From: Schoenoplectus triqueter
Lineage: Eukaryota > Streptophyta > Magnoliopsida > Poales > Cyperaceae
Assembly (NCBI GenBank): GCA_964058805.1
Contig: CAXKVV010000764.1
Span: forward strand, 1 to 31,868
Direction of reading: 5' to 3'
DNA length: 31,868 nucleotides
Numbering within the stretch: the stretch's first letter is position 1; every line of letters starts with the position of its first letter. The position numbers and the translations under genes were made by a program. Shown here piece after piece: positions 11,510 through 21,373 of the stretch. The notes under the pieces are model-generated. The model made no database searches. It saw only the letters and a program-made list of their open reading frames with translations, and was not told the origin of the DNA.

Positions 11510-13574
11510 TTAATTGCTGCTGTCTGGTGGTGGAGCAGAGGACGACACATTGGAAGTTGTAGTATTACTGCTGCTTCCTGCATGTTCTCCAAGGCATGGA
11601 TCAGGATGTTGAGCACCCATGACAGAGCCAAGAACATTGGAGCAGAGTGAGCTTATTTTGGGAACAACAGTTTGCAAAGGCTGCAGGACAATGTCTTTTA
11701 GATTGACATTCTGGCATGGTGCCTTCTCACTGCAATCTAATTTCACCGCAACTGGAGTGTTTGAGGTTCCTTTGATGCGACAAAAGGTGATGTCGCGTAG
11801 CTTCACTTGAGATGGCTGCACATTTTCAAATTGGTAAACTTCTTCTTGAGAATTGAGACTAATTAACTAAGAAATTACAAATGAGACGCTTACAAAACAA
11901 TTCGAGTGCGTATATTGTTAATTTGTTTTGCTATATATTATCATTATTGGTTGAATATGTAGTCATTTTTAAATTCTCCAGTTTTATTTTATTAACATAT
12001 AAATAACTTTTCCGTATTTTTTTTATTTTGTGTTCTGTCTTTTACCTGATGGTTGGTGCACTTGCCATTGGGACAATATTTTTGGTCAATGATGATTGGG
12101 TTGGAGACATTGATCAAGGAAACATCTTCAAAAGTTATGTTATAAGCCTCGCTCGGTGGTGCCCCAGGCCATGTCTTGATCCTTAGCCCGTTTGTTGCGC
12201 CAGTAACAGAACAATTCTTCACATGGATGTTTCCAACATTCGCTTCGTTTTGATATTTTCCCAAGCTTCCGATGCTACTCAACAAAATCAATACAATTAT
12301 TAATTAATTAGCTTCACTAAAACATTATACTTTTCAGAAAAATGTAAAACATTATACTTAGTTCCTTATGTACACATAGTGCTCCGTGTGACTAAGAAAT
12401 GACTAATTTCCTCACCTGAAACCATGTCCAGGACCACACTTACAGCCTGTTATAGTGACATTGTATGTACCCGGACCAATTGAAATACAATCGTCACCAG
12501 TGCCAATGTCCAGGTTACTGAAGGTTATATTGTTGGAGCCACTGACATGAACACCATCTGTGTTTTTGCTATTACAAGGTGCCACGATTTTGAGGTTTTC
12601 AAGGATGAGAGCTTGGCTGTGATGGAGAGCGATATGGAAATATTTGCTGTTTTTGAATGTGAGGTTGTTGACTACTCCAGTGACACACCTCATGAAGCGC
12701 ATGGACTGGATGCAAACATAAAGTATCAACGTTCAATATATATTTATCAATGAAAATACATGCAAAACCTTTTTCCATGTAAAAACATATAAGATAGATA
12801 TATAGACTCACGATCGCCTTGTTGCAATCTTGTGTCCATGCAGAGTGACCCTGGCCATCAATGATGCCTCCTCCTTCCACGACCAACTCATGGAGGGCAT
12901 CAAACTCAATCCAAGCAGGACCAGGAAAGGCTTTAACATCTGGTGGAGCCACCAAAGTTCCTTTGATTTCAAATGTAATATGTGAGCAAGGGCATGGACC
13001 GCCGAACTTAACTGGACCTAGTTGATAGGTGCCTGAAGGTACCAGGAGAGTTGACCTGCCTTTGGATGCGCATGCTGCTTGAAATGCATCTGTGAAGGCC
13101 TTTGAAAATGCGAAACAAAAGTTTTATTATGTTGCTCGGTGTCCTGATAATTTACAATTTGCGCATTGGATATGATAAAACATAGTCTCTCGAACAGAAA
13201 ATACAAAAACTTATTTTTTTCTTCAGATAAGTAAACGACTGTCCACTTTAATATATTTTTTTATTAAGAAATTCTCGCATGAGGATTTGAGATCCTGTTT
13301 TTTAGAAAACAAATTACCAAGCACTTTCTTTGTAAGCCCCTTTCCTTTATAAATTAACTCACAGAAATCACCATTGGAAACGAATATTTACCTTGCTATT
13401 TGCACTTGCACTTGCGCTTGTCGATGCAGAGTACTTGGTTACATCAAAGGTATTTGTGCCAGTTGAGGCAGTTGAGACATTTGATACAGCGGCGGGTGGC
13501 GCGGCTTTATTATGAGACGTTGCCACCGCCAAGAAACTGATAAGAGCTACCTTAAACAGCATGGAAGAAGCCAT
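11510..13574 (-). CDS. Polygalacturonase (GH28, exo-type/pollen-like clade), copy 2
   Basis: Five exons: 13392-13574, 12812-13099, 12416-12705, 12046-12274 and 11510-11815, all with GT/AG borders, giving 431 aa. Exon 2 is one codon shorter than in copy 1 and exon 5 one codon longer, so total length is equal. The active-site residues are all present: NTDG Asp207, GTGDDC Asp228/229, GHGFSIGSLG His251, RIKTW Arg285/Lys287. The secretion signal, the Ser/Ala-rich stretch after FDVTKY and the C-terminal Ser/Asn/Thr tail are kept. I chose the ATG at 13574 because it matches copy 1; an in-frame ATG at 13592 would add six residues (MRDTTK) ahead of the signal peptide. Both copies appear functional by sequence, with no stop or frameshift. 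Confidence 0.93.
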
Positions 13575-13640
13575 CTTAGTGGTATCTCTCATTCACAGCC
13601 TACGTTATATGGCCCTGATAGGAATCTATATATAAGAATT
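13575..13640 (-). promoter_or_regulatory. TATA box region of polygalacturonase copy 2
   Basis: The TATA box (CTTATATATAG, 13626-13636) lies 52 bp upstream of the start codon, matching copy 1. The upstream ATG (13592-13590) is in frame here. Confidence 0.6.
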
Positions 13641-14173
13641 GGTTCACTTAGGTGAAAAAATTTCTGTGGACAAAATTAAATTGCATGCACTGTAGATTGT
13701 ATTAATATAGAAATTTTGAGTAACTAACGCATATTGATCTATTAAGTGACCGTTGAGTTCTGCATGATCCCCTCAGAATCACATATGTAGTTTTTCCATT
13801 TTTCCTGGAGTTAGTTTGAAATAGCTGTCAGATACTTTTATAAAGTAGAGACAAATATATGTCGCCTCTTCATGCTTCTGCAAAGTACCGTTGTAATTTC
13901 ATATTTAGTTAATATTATATTTCGTTTAATCAAGAAAATTAATTCTAGTATATCCCAAACCAAAAATGTTCTAGTTAACATTTTGATAGATAAGAAAAAG
14001 TCTATTGTAACCTTTTAGATGGACACTTGCCAGGGGTCGTTGTGACACATTGTCAAATTGAAACTAGGGTGTCAAAAATGCTATTAGATGCGAAGTATGG
14101 AACGTCCAAATATAAATTCTAAAATCTACATCTGATATTCTAAAATTAAACATATATATTTTCCGTTCGTGTC

Positions 14174-14176
<3 letters not shown>

Positions 14177-14212
<36 letters not shown>
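14177..14212. repeat. (TA)18 microsatellite
   Basis: Eighteen uninterrupted TA units directly abut the left end of the MITE that starts at 14213. A shorter TA run (about 14599-14615) lies just beyond its right end. Confidence 0.95.
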
Positions 14213-14215
<3 letters not shown>

Positions 14216-14591
14216 GAGATGCCGTGAGCTTAACTCAAAAAATATATTAAATCATCTCAAAATTTTAATTTATCATTCTCATTAAATTCTTTATATAAAA
14301 ATCTTGTAGGATGCAATTATTTGGAGTGTTTTGAGTTTTTTAAGTCATCGTTTTTAATTTTTTAAAATGATATTCAAGTATTGAATATATTATTATTTTT
14401 TAGAGCTGATTTTCAAAACTTAAAAACCACAAATTAAAAAGCTCAAAACGCTCCAAATTTTTGCATCCCATGATATTTTCATATAAAGAATTTAATGAGA
14501 ATGATAAATTAAAATTTCGAAATGATTTGATATGTTTTTTGAGTTAAGCTCACGAAAGGCCTCCGTGAGCTTAAACTCACAATATCTCCAC
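14213..14591. mobile_element. Long inverted-repeat MITE inserted in a TA repeat
   Basis: The 379-bp element starts GTGGAGAT and ends ATCTCCAC. Its arms, about 120-140 bp each, match as inverted repeats (for example GTGAGCTTAACTCAAAAAA on the left and its complement near 14540-14560). The right arm has about 24 extra bases containing a small hairpin (GCTCACG and CGTGAGC). No coding capacity. The TA flanks hide any target-site duplication. Confidence 0.8.
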
Positions 14592-14632
14592 TCTCTCTAT
14601 ATATATATATATATAGTTTGGCTACGATGATT

Positions 14633-14661
14633 CCATAAGCACTTCGACCAAGTGCTTATGG
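14633..14661. repeat. Perfect 12-bp hairpin
   Basis: CCATAAGCACTT (14633-14644), a CGACC loop, then AAGTGCTTATGG (14650-14661). The layout resembles the subterminal hairpins of the MITE at 3592, so it may mark one end of another element. Confidence 0.85.
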
Positions 14662-16028
14662 CTCGTATTTTAAAATTCCGCTCCCGAAATTTTAATTTAA
14701 ATAACTTAAAAAATAGTATTTTTAGATAATGTTATCGGTAGTTTACCTCCCGTTGGAATTTTTTTTTGCCCTCTGAATTGTCTGATTATTTTTATTGAGA
14801 AAAAATATATTCAATATCATACATAATAAAAAAAATTATGCAAAAATGTCAAACTATGAAATTTCGTAGAGGTAAGAATATATATATTAAATTATTATTA
14901 TTTTTATTTAATATCCGATTAGTTAATGAGTTTGAACTCGATAAACTATTACAATCTGATAATTATGTTATGGTTAGTCGCGAAGTACAAAATATTTTTC
15001 TACTTTACGTCGTATATTTCATTTTCGAATTCAAAATACTGATCCGACCGTTAAAACTGTTCTCCATATTGAAATATGTTTGAAGATCAAATTTTATTTT
15101 TTTTTAAATTTTTTCTATATTTTTAAGGAATGAAAATACATTGAGTTTATAATTTTTAATAAGAACGATTTTCTAATCCTCAAAAAAAATTCTAATATAA
15201 AATTTAATCTCTAAATATATTTTAATATGAAAAACAACGATCTGACATAACATAACTCTCTCTCTATATATAGATCCAACACCACCTAAAACTAAAAGGC
15301 ATTTAGCACTCTCTTTATGCCTGCACACTGTCAAGAACGTGTGCCTTTCACGGCTGCTTATAAGATTTCTTACCAAATCCAGCCATGTTGACTGGACTGT
15401 TTAGTAACCCATGACTTGAAAGCCTGAAACAAAACAGAGTAAGCGAAAGTGCCCGTCTCTGCCCAAGGTAAATGTAGGTTAACCTAAACCACGAAAAATC
15501 CTGGTGTCTATTATGTGTGAGTGTCTGTGTGTTTGTGCTTAATTTCTTTCATTTTGCTTTTGTTAATTGCTGTCGTGGATTTGTCAGTTGTGCCCACATA
15601 AGGCATTTGACCCTGAGAACTCTCATCCTAACACATATTTCAAAATTCAATTTTATATTTTGTCCAGATTAACCATCTAGCGGAAAATATTCAAAGTAAA
15701 TTACTTGAATTACTGAACAAAGAATTTCTAGACACAGTTTCATATCAGTAAATGTGTTAAGTTTCAGTGTTGTGGTGAAGAGTAGAGGTCCTGAGAGGTT
15801 TTCTGATCATCTAGAGGTATTAGCAATGCTCCTCTAGCCTGAAACAGACGAGGGGAATAATCACTTTGCTGCACACCTTTGATCAGCGAATAGACTCTAT
15901 GGACCCGCACTACAGTCGATACATTCATGATGATAAGCTTCACCCTCCAAAAGAGCACTTCGATTGTTTCGCATAAAGCCGGTTTTTCTATCATATCACC
16001 AATATGTAGAAGCTCTTAATTAAATTTA
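14662..16028. other. Intergenic, no gene seen
   Basis: 14662-15290 is AT-rich repeat-like DNA with no frame of note. 15290-16028 is more balanced in composition and contains a 76-codon minus-strand frame (15764-15994) that I do not recognise. It lies downstream of the strictosidine-synthase-like relic and could be its decayed 3' part, but nothing in the translation shows that. Confidence 0.5.
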
Positions 16029-16370
16029 CTATTCCCAGCACACCCCAACATATGGATTAGTCACAGAAGCAATCCAAAGAGATCCATGCATCTCATTTAC
16101 CTCACTAATAGAAGTCCTGTCATGTCCATCTAAAGCCTCTAAAATCATATCCTCCTGATTTAATTGGAATGCCACTGGTACAGTGGTATCAGGGTCATCA
16201 AGCTTCTTCAGTACCATAGCAACCCAGTATTCCCCAAACGAGGTGATGTCCACTGTCATGGCTCACTAGTACTAGACCATTCGGGTAAGTTAGACAGCTT
16301 TGCAGGATGGTGAATTCTTTGGTGCTTGGGTGTATTTCAACAGCCTTCCAATCGAGTAATTAGAAATAAC
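16029..16370 (-). pseudogene. Strictosidine-synthase-like (SSL) gene relic
   Basis: On the minus strand, three pieces of the six-bladed propeller family appear in order but in different frames. GRLLKY lies near 16349-16332. After a one-base shift comes a segment with STKEFTILQS and YPNGLVLVS, to about 16260. A second frame switch leads to GEYWVAM, AISEV-like SISEVNEMHGSLWIASV and a stop at 16029. Family members have these blocks in this order, with a segment (around the PGYPDN region) between the second and third that is absent here. No upstream exon with a start is seen. The frameshifts and the internal gap make it a pseudogene. The assignment rests on motif style only. Confidence 0.6.
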
Positions 16371-17735
16371 CACCTGGTGATGGTCCCTGCATGTGTAAGA
16401 TACATATTGCATGTAAGATTGAGAGGTTTGAGTACGGCACCAATGAAGAGTAAAGACGAGCATTAACAATATTCATGAAAAAAAATGTAAGGTTTTGTCA
16501 CTCTTGAATAACCCACCGTTGCTGGCTTCTCAGTTATTTTTTATTGTCAAAATAGGAATGCGTACTTTTAACAATATTCATAACAAATAGTGCGAGCTTA
16601 CCAATGCTTTCAAAGATCAGAGATTGATGGATCAATGCAATTTGCATAAGAAATTCCAAAATTAGTGATCGCAATTCATTTAAGCCCTTGCAACTTGCAA
16701 GAAACAACTAATAACCCCATTATATTTCCTTTTTTTGCAAGGATTACATACCTATGCATCGAGTTGTAGCCAAACACCGTCCAACCGCTTTTAATTCCTA
16801 GCCACTTAAACAATTCTTCCATCAGAGACCACGGTAATATGGCCAGTGCCCAAATCTGTCAAACGCTAAGCTTCAGCTACGAATCCATCAATTGTCTTTG
16901 TTTTGTAACCCACAGTGATGGAAGGATAAAAAGCAAGAAAAACAGCAAACGAAGACAAGTATGCTGGTCTCAAGTACTGCTTCCATGTTTCCATATTGTA
17001 AATCTCAATTTATGAGGGAAGAGTTTGTTGCCTCTCTTTTACTCTGAATGGAGTAGTTTGATTTATTTTCTTTTTAGCTAGCAGGCGTTTAATTGATTTT
17101 TTTTATTTTTCCCTTTTTTTTGGGTATAAAATGATGAATGTGAAAATAGGCGGGGCACATTGATGCGTACTATCTGATTATAGTGATTAAATATTGACCT
17201 TACAGCTGATATAATATGATGGTAAGAGTTTTCATAATCATGATTCGCCATCAAACGAATCTTATTTCCAATCATGGCTTGCTATAACTTAGATTACATG
17301 ATTTAACATAGTCTAGACTTACCAAGTTCATAATTAGCTTGCCATGGCTATGATTTTGTAGAACCATTCATATGGCTTTAAAAGAGAACGCGGTCCCAAA
17401 AAAACACCATAAATGAGTTTCAAACACGCTACAAACACGGTAAAAACTAAAAAGCAACAGCTTTATCAAAAGATGTAACTTGGGAATACCAATGCTAACA
17501 AAATTGATAACATGATCATTATTTGACAAATTATAATACTAATTTATTGAAATTTAGTGCTGTTATTTAACTCCCAACCCAAAACAATCAAGAGCCGAAG
17601 CTGATGACAACACACAATTTATGAGTTTTTCAGCCCCTTACCAATATTAATATTGTTAGAGGATAGTAAAACTCAAAACGAAGTCACAAATCACAACTAA
17701 ACAAAAACATATTACAAGAAGATTAAATCAAATAT
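16371..17735. other. Intergenic, no gene seen
   Basis: This stretch holds short frames without recognised domains. Around 16790-16920 the minus strand has broken open stretches that could be more of the decayed gene, but I cannot align them to anything. 17280-17735 is AT-rich. Confidence 0.5.
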
Positions 17736-17885
17736 CAAATTGAAAATTTGAATGCCTCAGAAGTATCTGTTTTAGATGTCATGTTAACACTGCTTCACAC
17801 AGGGGGTTCTCCCTTTACAGGGTCCTGGATTCACAGTGCATCCATTTTGCAGACTTTGTCCTCACCGTATTCAATTTTCAATTTG
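17736..17885 (-). ncRNA. Box C/D snoRNA-like unit d with long terminal stem
   Basis: On the minus strand a C-box-like GTGAGGA (17865-17859) and a D box CTGA (17760-17757) enclose 109 nt. Outside the boxes the flanks pair: AAATTGAAAATT and its complement (about 17736-17755 with 17866-17885) form a nearly perfect stem of roughly 18 bp. Inside is a hairpin (CACTG...CAGTG, then CAGG...CCTG and CCCT...AGGG). C/D snoRNAs guide 2'-O-methylation of RNA in the nucleolus. The C box departs from RUGAUGA at one position. I could not match a guide to rRNA or snRNA. Confidence 0.5.
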
Positions 17886-17919
17886 AAAACAAATAAGATA
17901 ACTATTTTAAATTAATCCC

Positions 17920-18030
17920 TCAGAATTAGCCCAGTAACATCATCTGAGAGTAAAAGCTCACAGGAGGTTCTCCCTTATTCAGGGACCTGGAGCTTATCTA
18001 AACCTCAATTAATGGGCTCCATCTTCATCA
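17920..18030 (-). ncRNA. Box C/D snoRNA-like unit c
   Basis: The minus strand has a perfect TGATGA C-box core (18030-18025) and a D box CTGA (17923-17920) enclosing 111 nt. A C'-like GATGATG occurs near the 3' side. The middle is a hairpin: AAGCTC pairs with GAGCTT, CAGG with CCTG, and TCCCT with AGGGA. Its loop side, GGGAGAACC(C/T)CCTGTG, is shared with unit d, so c and d look like diverged relatives. No guide target was recognised. Confidence 0.5.
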
Positions 18031-18078
18031 GGTGTAAAAATATAATAAATGAACGAAGTTAATTTTTATGGAATAGAA

Positions 18079-18165
18079 GGCTCAGATAGTATATATAGCT
18101 TTGTCATTCACTCTTTTATCTGAAGCAGAACTGGCATATTAAGCTATGTTTAAATCCTCACAGCC
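18079..18165 (-). ncRNA. Box C/D snoRNA-like unit b (tandem copy of a)
   Basis: The minus strand reads GGCT, GTGAGGA (C-like, 18161-18155), 66 nt, CTGA (D, 18085-18082) and GCC; the flanking GGC/GCC forms a short terminal stem. A C'-like GTGAATGA lies in the 3' half. The unit is repeated 206 bp away as unit a. The 5' half (about 48 nt after the C box) is identical in the two copies. No target recognised. Confidence 0.55.
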
Positions 18166-18284
18166 AAGAAAAAGTGTCTTGAAAATAAAAAAATAATTCT
18201 TAATTGAAAATCAGATCAAGATATGCAACGAATTTAATTTCTGTAGAAACATAATAATTAAAGCAAGTTTTTTATGGAAAAGAA

Positions 18285-18371
18285 GGCTCAGAAAGTATAT
18301 ATAGCTTTATCAATCACGCTTTTATCTGAAGCAGAACTGGCATATTAAGCTATGTTTAAATCCTCACAGCC
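18285..18371 (-). ncRNA. Box C/D snoRNA-like unit a (tandem copy of b)
   Basis: Same layout as unit b: C-like GTGAGGA (18367-18361), D box CTGA (18291-18288) and a GGC/GCC terminal stem. The C'-like box reads GTGATTGA, nearer to consensus than in b. All differences from b fall in the 3' half and flanks. The duplicated unit extends roughly 150 bp including flanking sequence. Confidence 0.55.
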
Positions 18372-18714
18372 GAGAAAAAGTGGCTTTTAAATAAAAAAAA
18401 TCTCTAATTGCAGATCAGATCAAGAAATTCAACCATAATTATTCATACTTCATTGATGAACTCAGAAGCGCGGATAAAATAGCATCCTCATCTCCGAATT
18501 GAGAACAATGACATTAAACACGAAATTAGAAATTATAGCAAATCATACATTAAAAATTCGTGATCAGTAACACTGAATGACTATTTAAATCTAGCACAGG
18601 CAATGGGGCTTAGCACCGTGCATCGATTCAAGAATCAAGAATCAAAGCAACAAATTCAGAACCTGGATAAAATAATCGCAGAAAGGACTCGATGAAGAGA
18701 CGATTACCCGACAT

Positions 18715-18756
18715 GGTTACTACCAGGAGGAGCCGTCTTGAACATGTCTAAGAAAC
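18715..18756 (-). other. 13-codon ORF in the leader of the snoRNA-like transcript
   Basis: The first ATG after the predicted start opens a short frame, MFKTAPPGSNHVG, then stops. I see no longer protein after it and no frame through the RNA units, so the transcript looks non-coding. A GG|GTAATC at the end of this ORF could instead be a splice donor, making the RNAs intronic. Confidence 0.35.
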
Positions 18757-18764
18757 AAACTTTT

Positions 18765-18914
18765 GTCGGGAGAGAGATTGAGCTTTGGAGTTATATAGAG
18801 AAAAAGGAAAAACCCTAACCCTTCGAGGGCACGAATCGAACGGTTGTAGACACGAGACGGCGCCTCTCCGCAGCAACTGTGATTAAAGGGTGCGGAAACC
18901 ATGGTCGAAGCCCA
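18765..18914 (-). promoter_or_regulatory. TATA, telo-box and site II promoter of the snoRNA-like locus
   Basis: On the minus strand, in order toward the RNAs: a site II element (AGCCCA on the plus strand, 18909-18914), a telo-box (AAACCCTAA on the plus strand, 18810-18818) and a TATA box (CTATATAA, 18798-18791). A start site is expected near 18768. In plants the telo-box plus site II pair is typical of snoRNA clusters and ribosomal-protein genes. The first 60 or so transcribed bases contain a CCCGACA/TGTCGGG pair that could close a processing stem. Confidence 0.6.
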
Positions 18915-18959
18915 ATCCCAGACTTTGGTCGGTTTAGGCCGTAATGAGTCCCAGTATTG

Positions 18960-19650
18960 TGGCCCTAAAATGATATAATTTATTTATTTTTATCTTTTTC
19001 TTCTTTCAGCAGAAGATAAAAACTAAAATTAATATAGTTTGCGAAATATACTCTAAGCGCTCTCATTTTCTTCCGGTATAAAAAAGACATATTTCTGAAG
19101 AAATCTTCTGTCACTTTATTTCAACTTTTACAATAAAATACAAGTAGTGATAACAATAGTTATAATAATAATAATAATAATTATTATTATTTTTTTGATG
19201 AAGTAGGCTTGGCCTACTTGAAAAGATGTTACATTTACATGTGCGATATGGTTATTGCTATGGAATTATATCCTGGAATAGCTTTAACAATGGAGGGGGC
19301 GCAGCCCCAAAGTGCTATCATCTACCCATTGTCCCTCCATTTAGATGCATCATCCTTTGATTGAAAGATCCGTCTACTAGATCATATTGATATGGTGTTT
19401 CTAAGAAATATGGTCGAGATAGTTAAGTATTTCAATTTTGATAAGCGAATTTTATGCACACACGAGTGTTTGAGAACAGTGTGGCGTCTTCTGAGCGCCT
19501 CTTCCACTCTCCTGTCGCGTGTGGATCGGTGGAGCACAGTGTTTGAGAATTTTGTGATTGTTCAATCTTTCAGTTCTTTCTGGTAGCGTATTCCAAGTGC
19601 CTCTTCATATTCTACACTGATTTTTAAATATAATAATTAGATTAATTACC
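18960..19650. other. Intergenic, no gene seen
   Basis: AT-rich at first, with an ATA/ATT microsatellite near 19161-19193. At about 19291-19345 an inverted pair AATGGAGGG/CCCTCCATT encloses a small GGGGC-GCA-GCCCC hairpin. No coding frame is supported. Confidence 0.5.
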
Positions 19651-19673
19651 TTATTATTATTATTATTATTATT

Positions 19674-19706
<33 letters not shown>
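19651..19706. repeat. (TTA)n(ATA)n palindromic microsatellite
   Basis: About nine TTA units run straight into about ten AAT/ATA units, making a near-perfect 56-bp self-complementary hairpin. Confidence 0.95.
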
Positions 19707-19707
<1 letters not shown>

Positions 19708-19730
19708 CGTCGCTGTAATTAACACATAAA

Positions 19731-19864
19731 ATATCTGTCACTGGACGTTTTCTTTTCTTTTCCAGTGACGTTTTCTTTTACCCTCTTAAATCTTATTTTT
19801 AAATTAAGTTAACTTATTTAATTTATTATTGTTTTTTTATCAGTGAGAGTGTGTCACTCTCACT
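19731..19864. repeat. Two short perfect hairpins
   Basis: GTCACTGGA pairs with TCCAGTGAC across a pyrimidine loop (about 19737-19768). AGTGAGAGTG (19842-19851) pairs with CACTCTCACT (19855-19864) across TGT. Both carry the GTCACT-type words seen inside the MITE at 21611, so they may be remains of a similar element. Confidence 0.7.
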
Positions 19865-20071
19865 AAGTTCTTTATTATTATTTTTTTGCAAAGTTATAAA
19901 ATAAAAGATGCCAGTATCAGTCATATTCCATCGAGCCCTACCGATTGTTTCAACAATCACACGCCTAGATTCTCGAATTGAACGACTGGCGCAAGATTAT
20001 AATTTGTTTTCCCATTGCTACGCTGAGATTGGTGCTGTTTGGATTGTCTATAACGTTTGGTATATGCACCC

Positions 20072-20105
20072 GGGGGCCGGGGGCCGGGGGCCGGGGGCCG
20101 GGGGG
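20072..20105 (+). repeat. (GGGGGCC)4 G-quadruplex-type repeat
   Basis: Four exact GGGGGCC units (20072-20099) are followed by six G. Five G runs of at least five bases can form a G-quadruplex. Its composition is sharply different from the AT-rich surroundings. Confidence 0.95.
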
Positions 20106-21373
20106 CACTTTGTGTCCCAATGATTGTGACTAGGGCATCCTATTTTCTTTTCGGGTAATTTCATTTCATCTAATTAATCAAAACTCTAATAATATGTTTG
20201 GCAGTGCGTCAATCCCAATGACGCGTTTAAGATGTGCCAATCTCATTGACATATTTCCTCTAAATGCGTCGGTGAAATTATCACATTTAAAAACTGCATT
20301 GATATTTCATATATTGCTGGATCTGTGAGTAAAAATGTGTCAGCCATCCGCATGTTGTTATACCTATTATAAAACTTTTAATCAATTAATTAATATTTAT
20401 TATTAAAATTATGATTTATTTCACACTTGTTAAAAAACTCACGGCTGCAATGTGCATTGGGCAGGTTATGTTGCTAGTTTAATAAAAACTCCTGATTATT
20501 TGTGAGCATCTGTTTGTCGTTACATATACACAGATTAAATCTCGAGTCGCATGATTGATTAATCCAATAATAATTCATATGCTGATATGCATAAGACAAC
20601 AAATTAAAACTCTACTTCACCATCCCCTATCCTATAACACAATTTTGATTGCATGACTGACTTGGGATCATCATCAACTGCAATATTATTTTTGTTTGTG
20701 TCATCTCTAATTAGTGCAATAGCTGCTTTAGAATTTGAAAGCAGCTCTGATATATATATATTTTTTTTTTTGCAAATCATGCTGAAATTTGTTTTTTTTT
20801 GCTTCCGTTTCCAGGAAATCTCTCATGTGATAATTTCAATGCATTTTTCAATAGCAAGGAGAAGCTTTATCCATATCCTCAGCTAATCTGCATTTTAATG
20901 AAAAATTGTTTCCAAGTAAAGCACATTCTGTATATTTTTATGCGAAGATGGGGCTCTTTGGCTATGATCTCAACATTTTTTATGAAGCAAAGCAATTTCA
21001 ATTATACTAGGACCACCTGCCAACTTGTTTCTTACCAAATTATTTGTACTAGTGCCACAAACTTACACACTTCAAGTTACTGGCATCAAAATTGTAACTA
21101 CCGCTAGCATTATTTTGCTGTTGTCCAGTTTGATTATATTTCATTGTCATTAGATATGTGCAAATACTCTTCATAGGATGTTTTCTTCCTTTGCTTGCAT
21201 GCTCAATTCAGAGGTAAATTTAAGGCTTAATTGTTATACAGAGGTTCTGTTAATCAAAACTATTCCTAATTTACTATTTTTTCAGGGTTTTGAATTTTTT
21301 ACCTGTTAGTGTAGTAACAGCTTTGCTTCCATAAATTGAGTGAATAGTATCATTTATGAATTCCTCTTCTAAG
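20106..21373. other. Intergenic, no gene seen
   Basis: 20205-20310 holds a loose ~30-bp periodicity (TGCGTC, TGTGCC, TGCGTC, TGCATT starts at 20205, 20233, 20265, 20295). 20653-21107 has two overlapping plus-strand frames; the first begins with a signal-peptide-like segment. Neither shows a known domain or clear splice structure, so I do not call a gene. Confidence 0.45.

Larger units (their letters stand above)
10968..13842. repeat. Duplicated block, copy 2
   Basis: Collinear match to 5528-8388. The two blocks differ by scattered substitutions and small indels, mostly in introns and flanks: intron 3 is 119 bp in copy 1 and 141 bp in copy 2. Confidence 0.85.

Noticed and set aside
17957..17995. 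microRNA precursor in the hairpin of unit c
   Set aside because: The stem is too short and interrupted, and it lies between C and D boxes.
18459..18490. A fifth C/D-like unit (ATGAGGA ... CTGA)
   Set aside because: The boxes are only about 30 nt apart and the flanks do not pair.
20653..21107. Secreted-protein gene on the plus strand
   Set aside because: A signal-like start exists, but the frames are short and AT-driven and show no domain or convincing splice sites.
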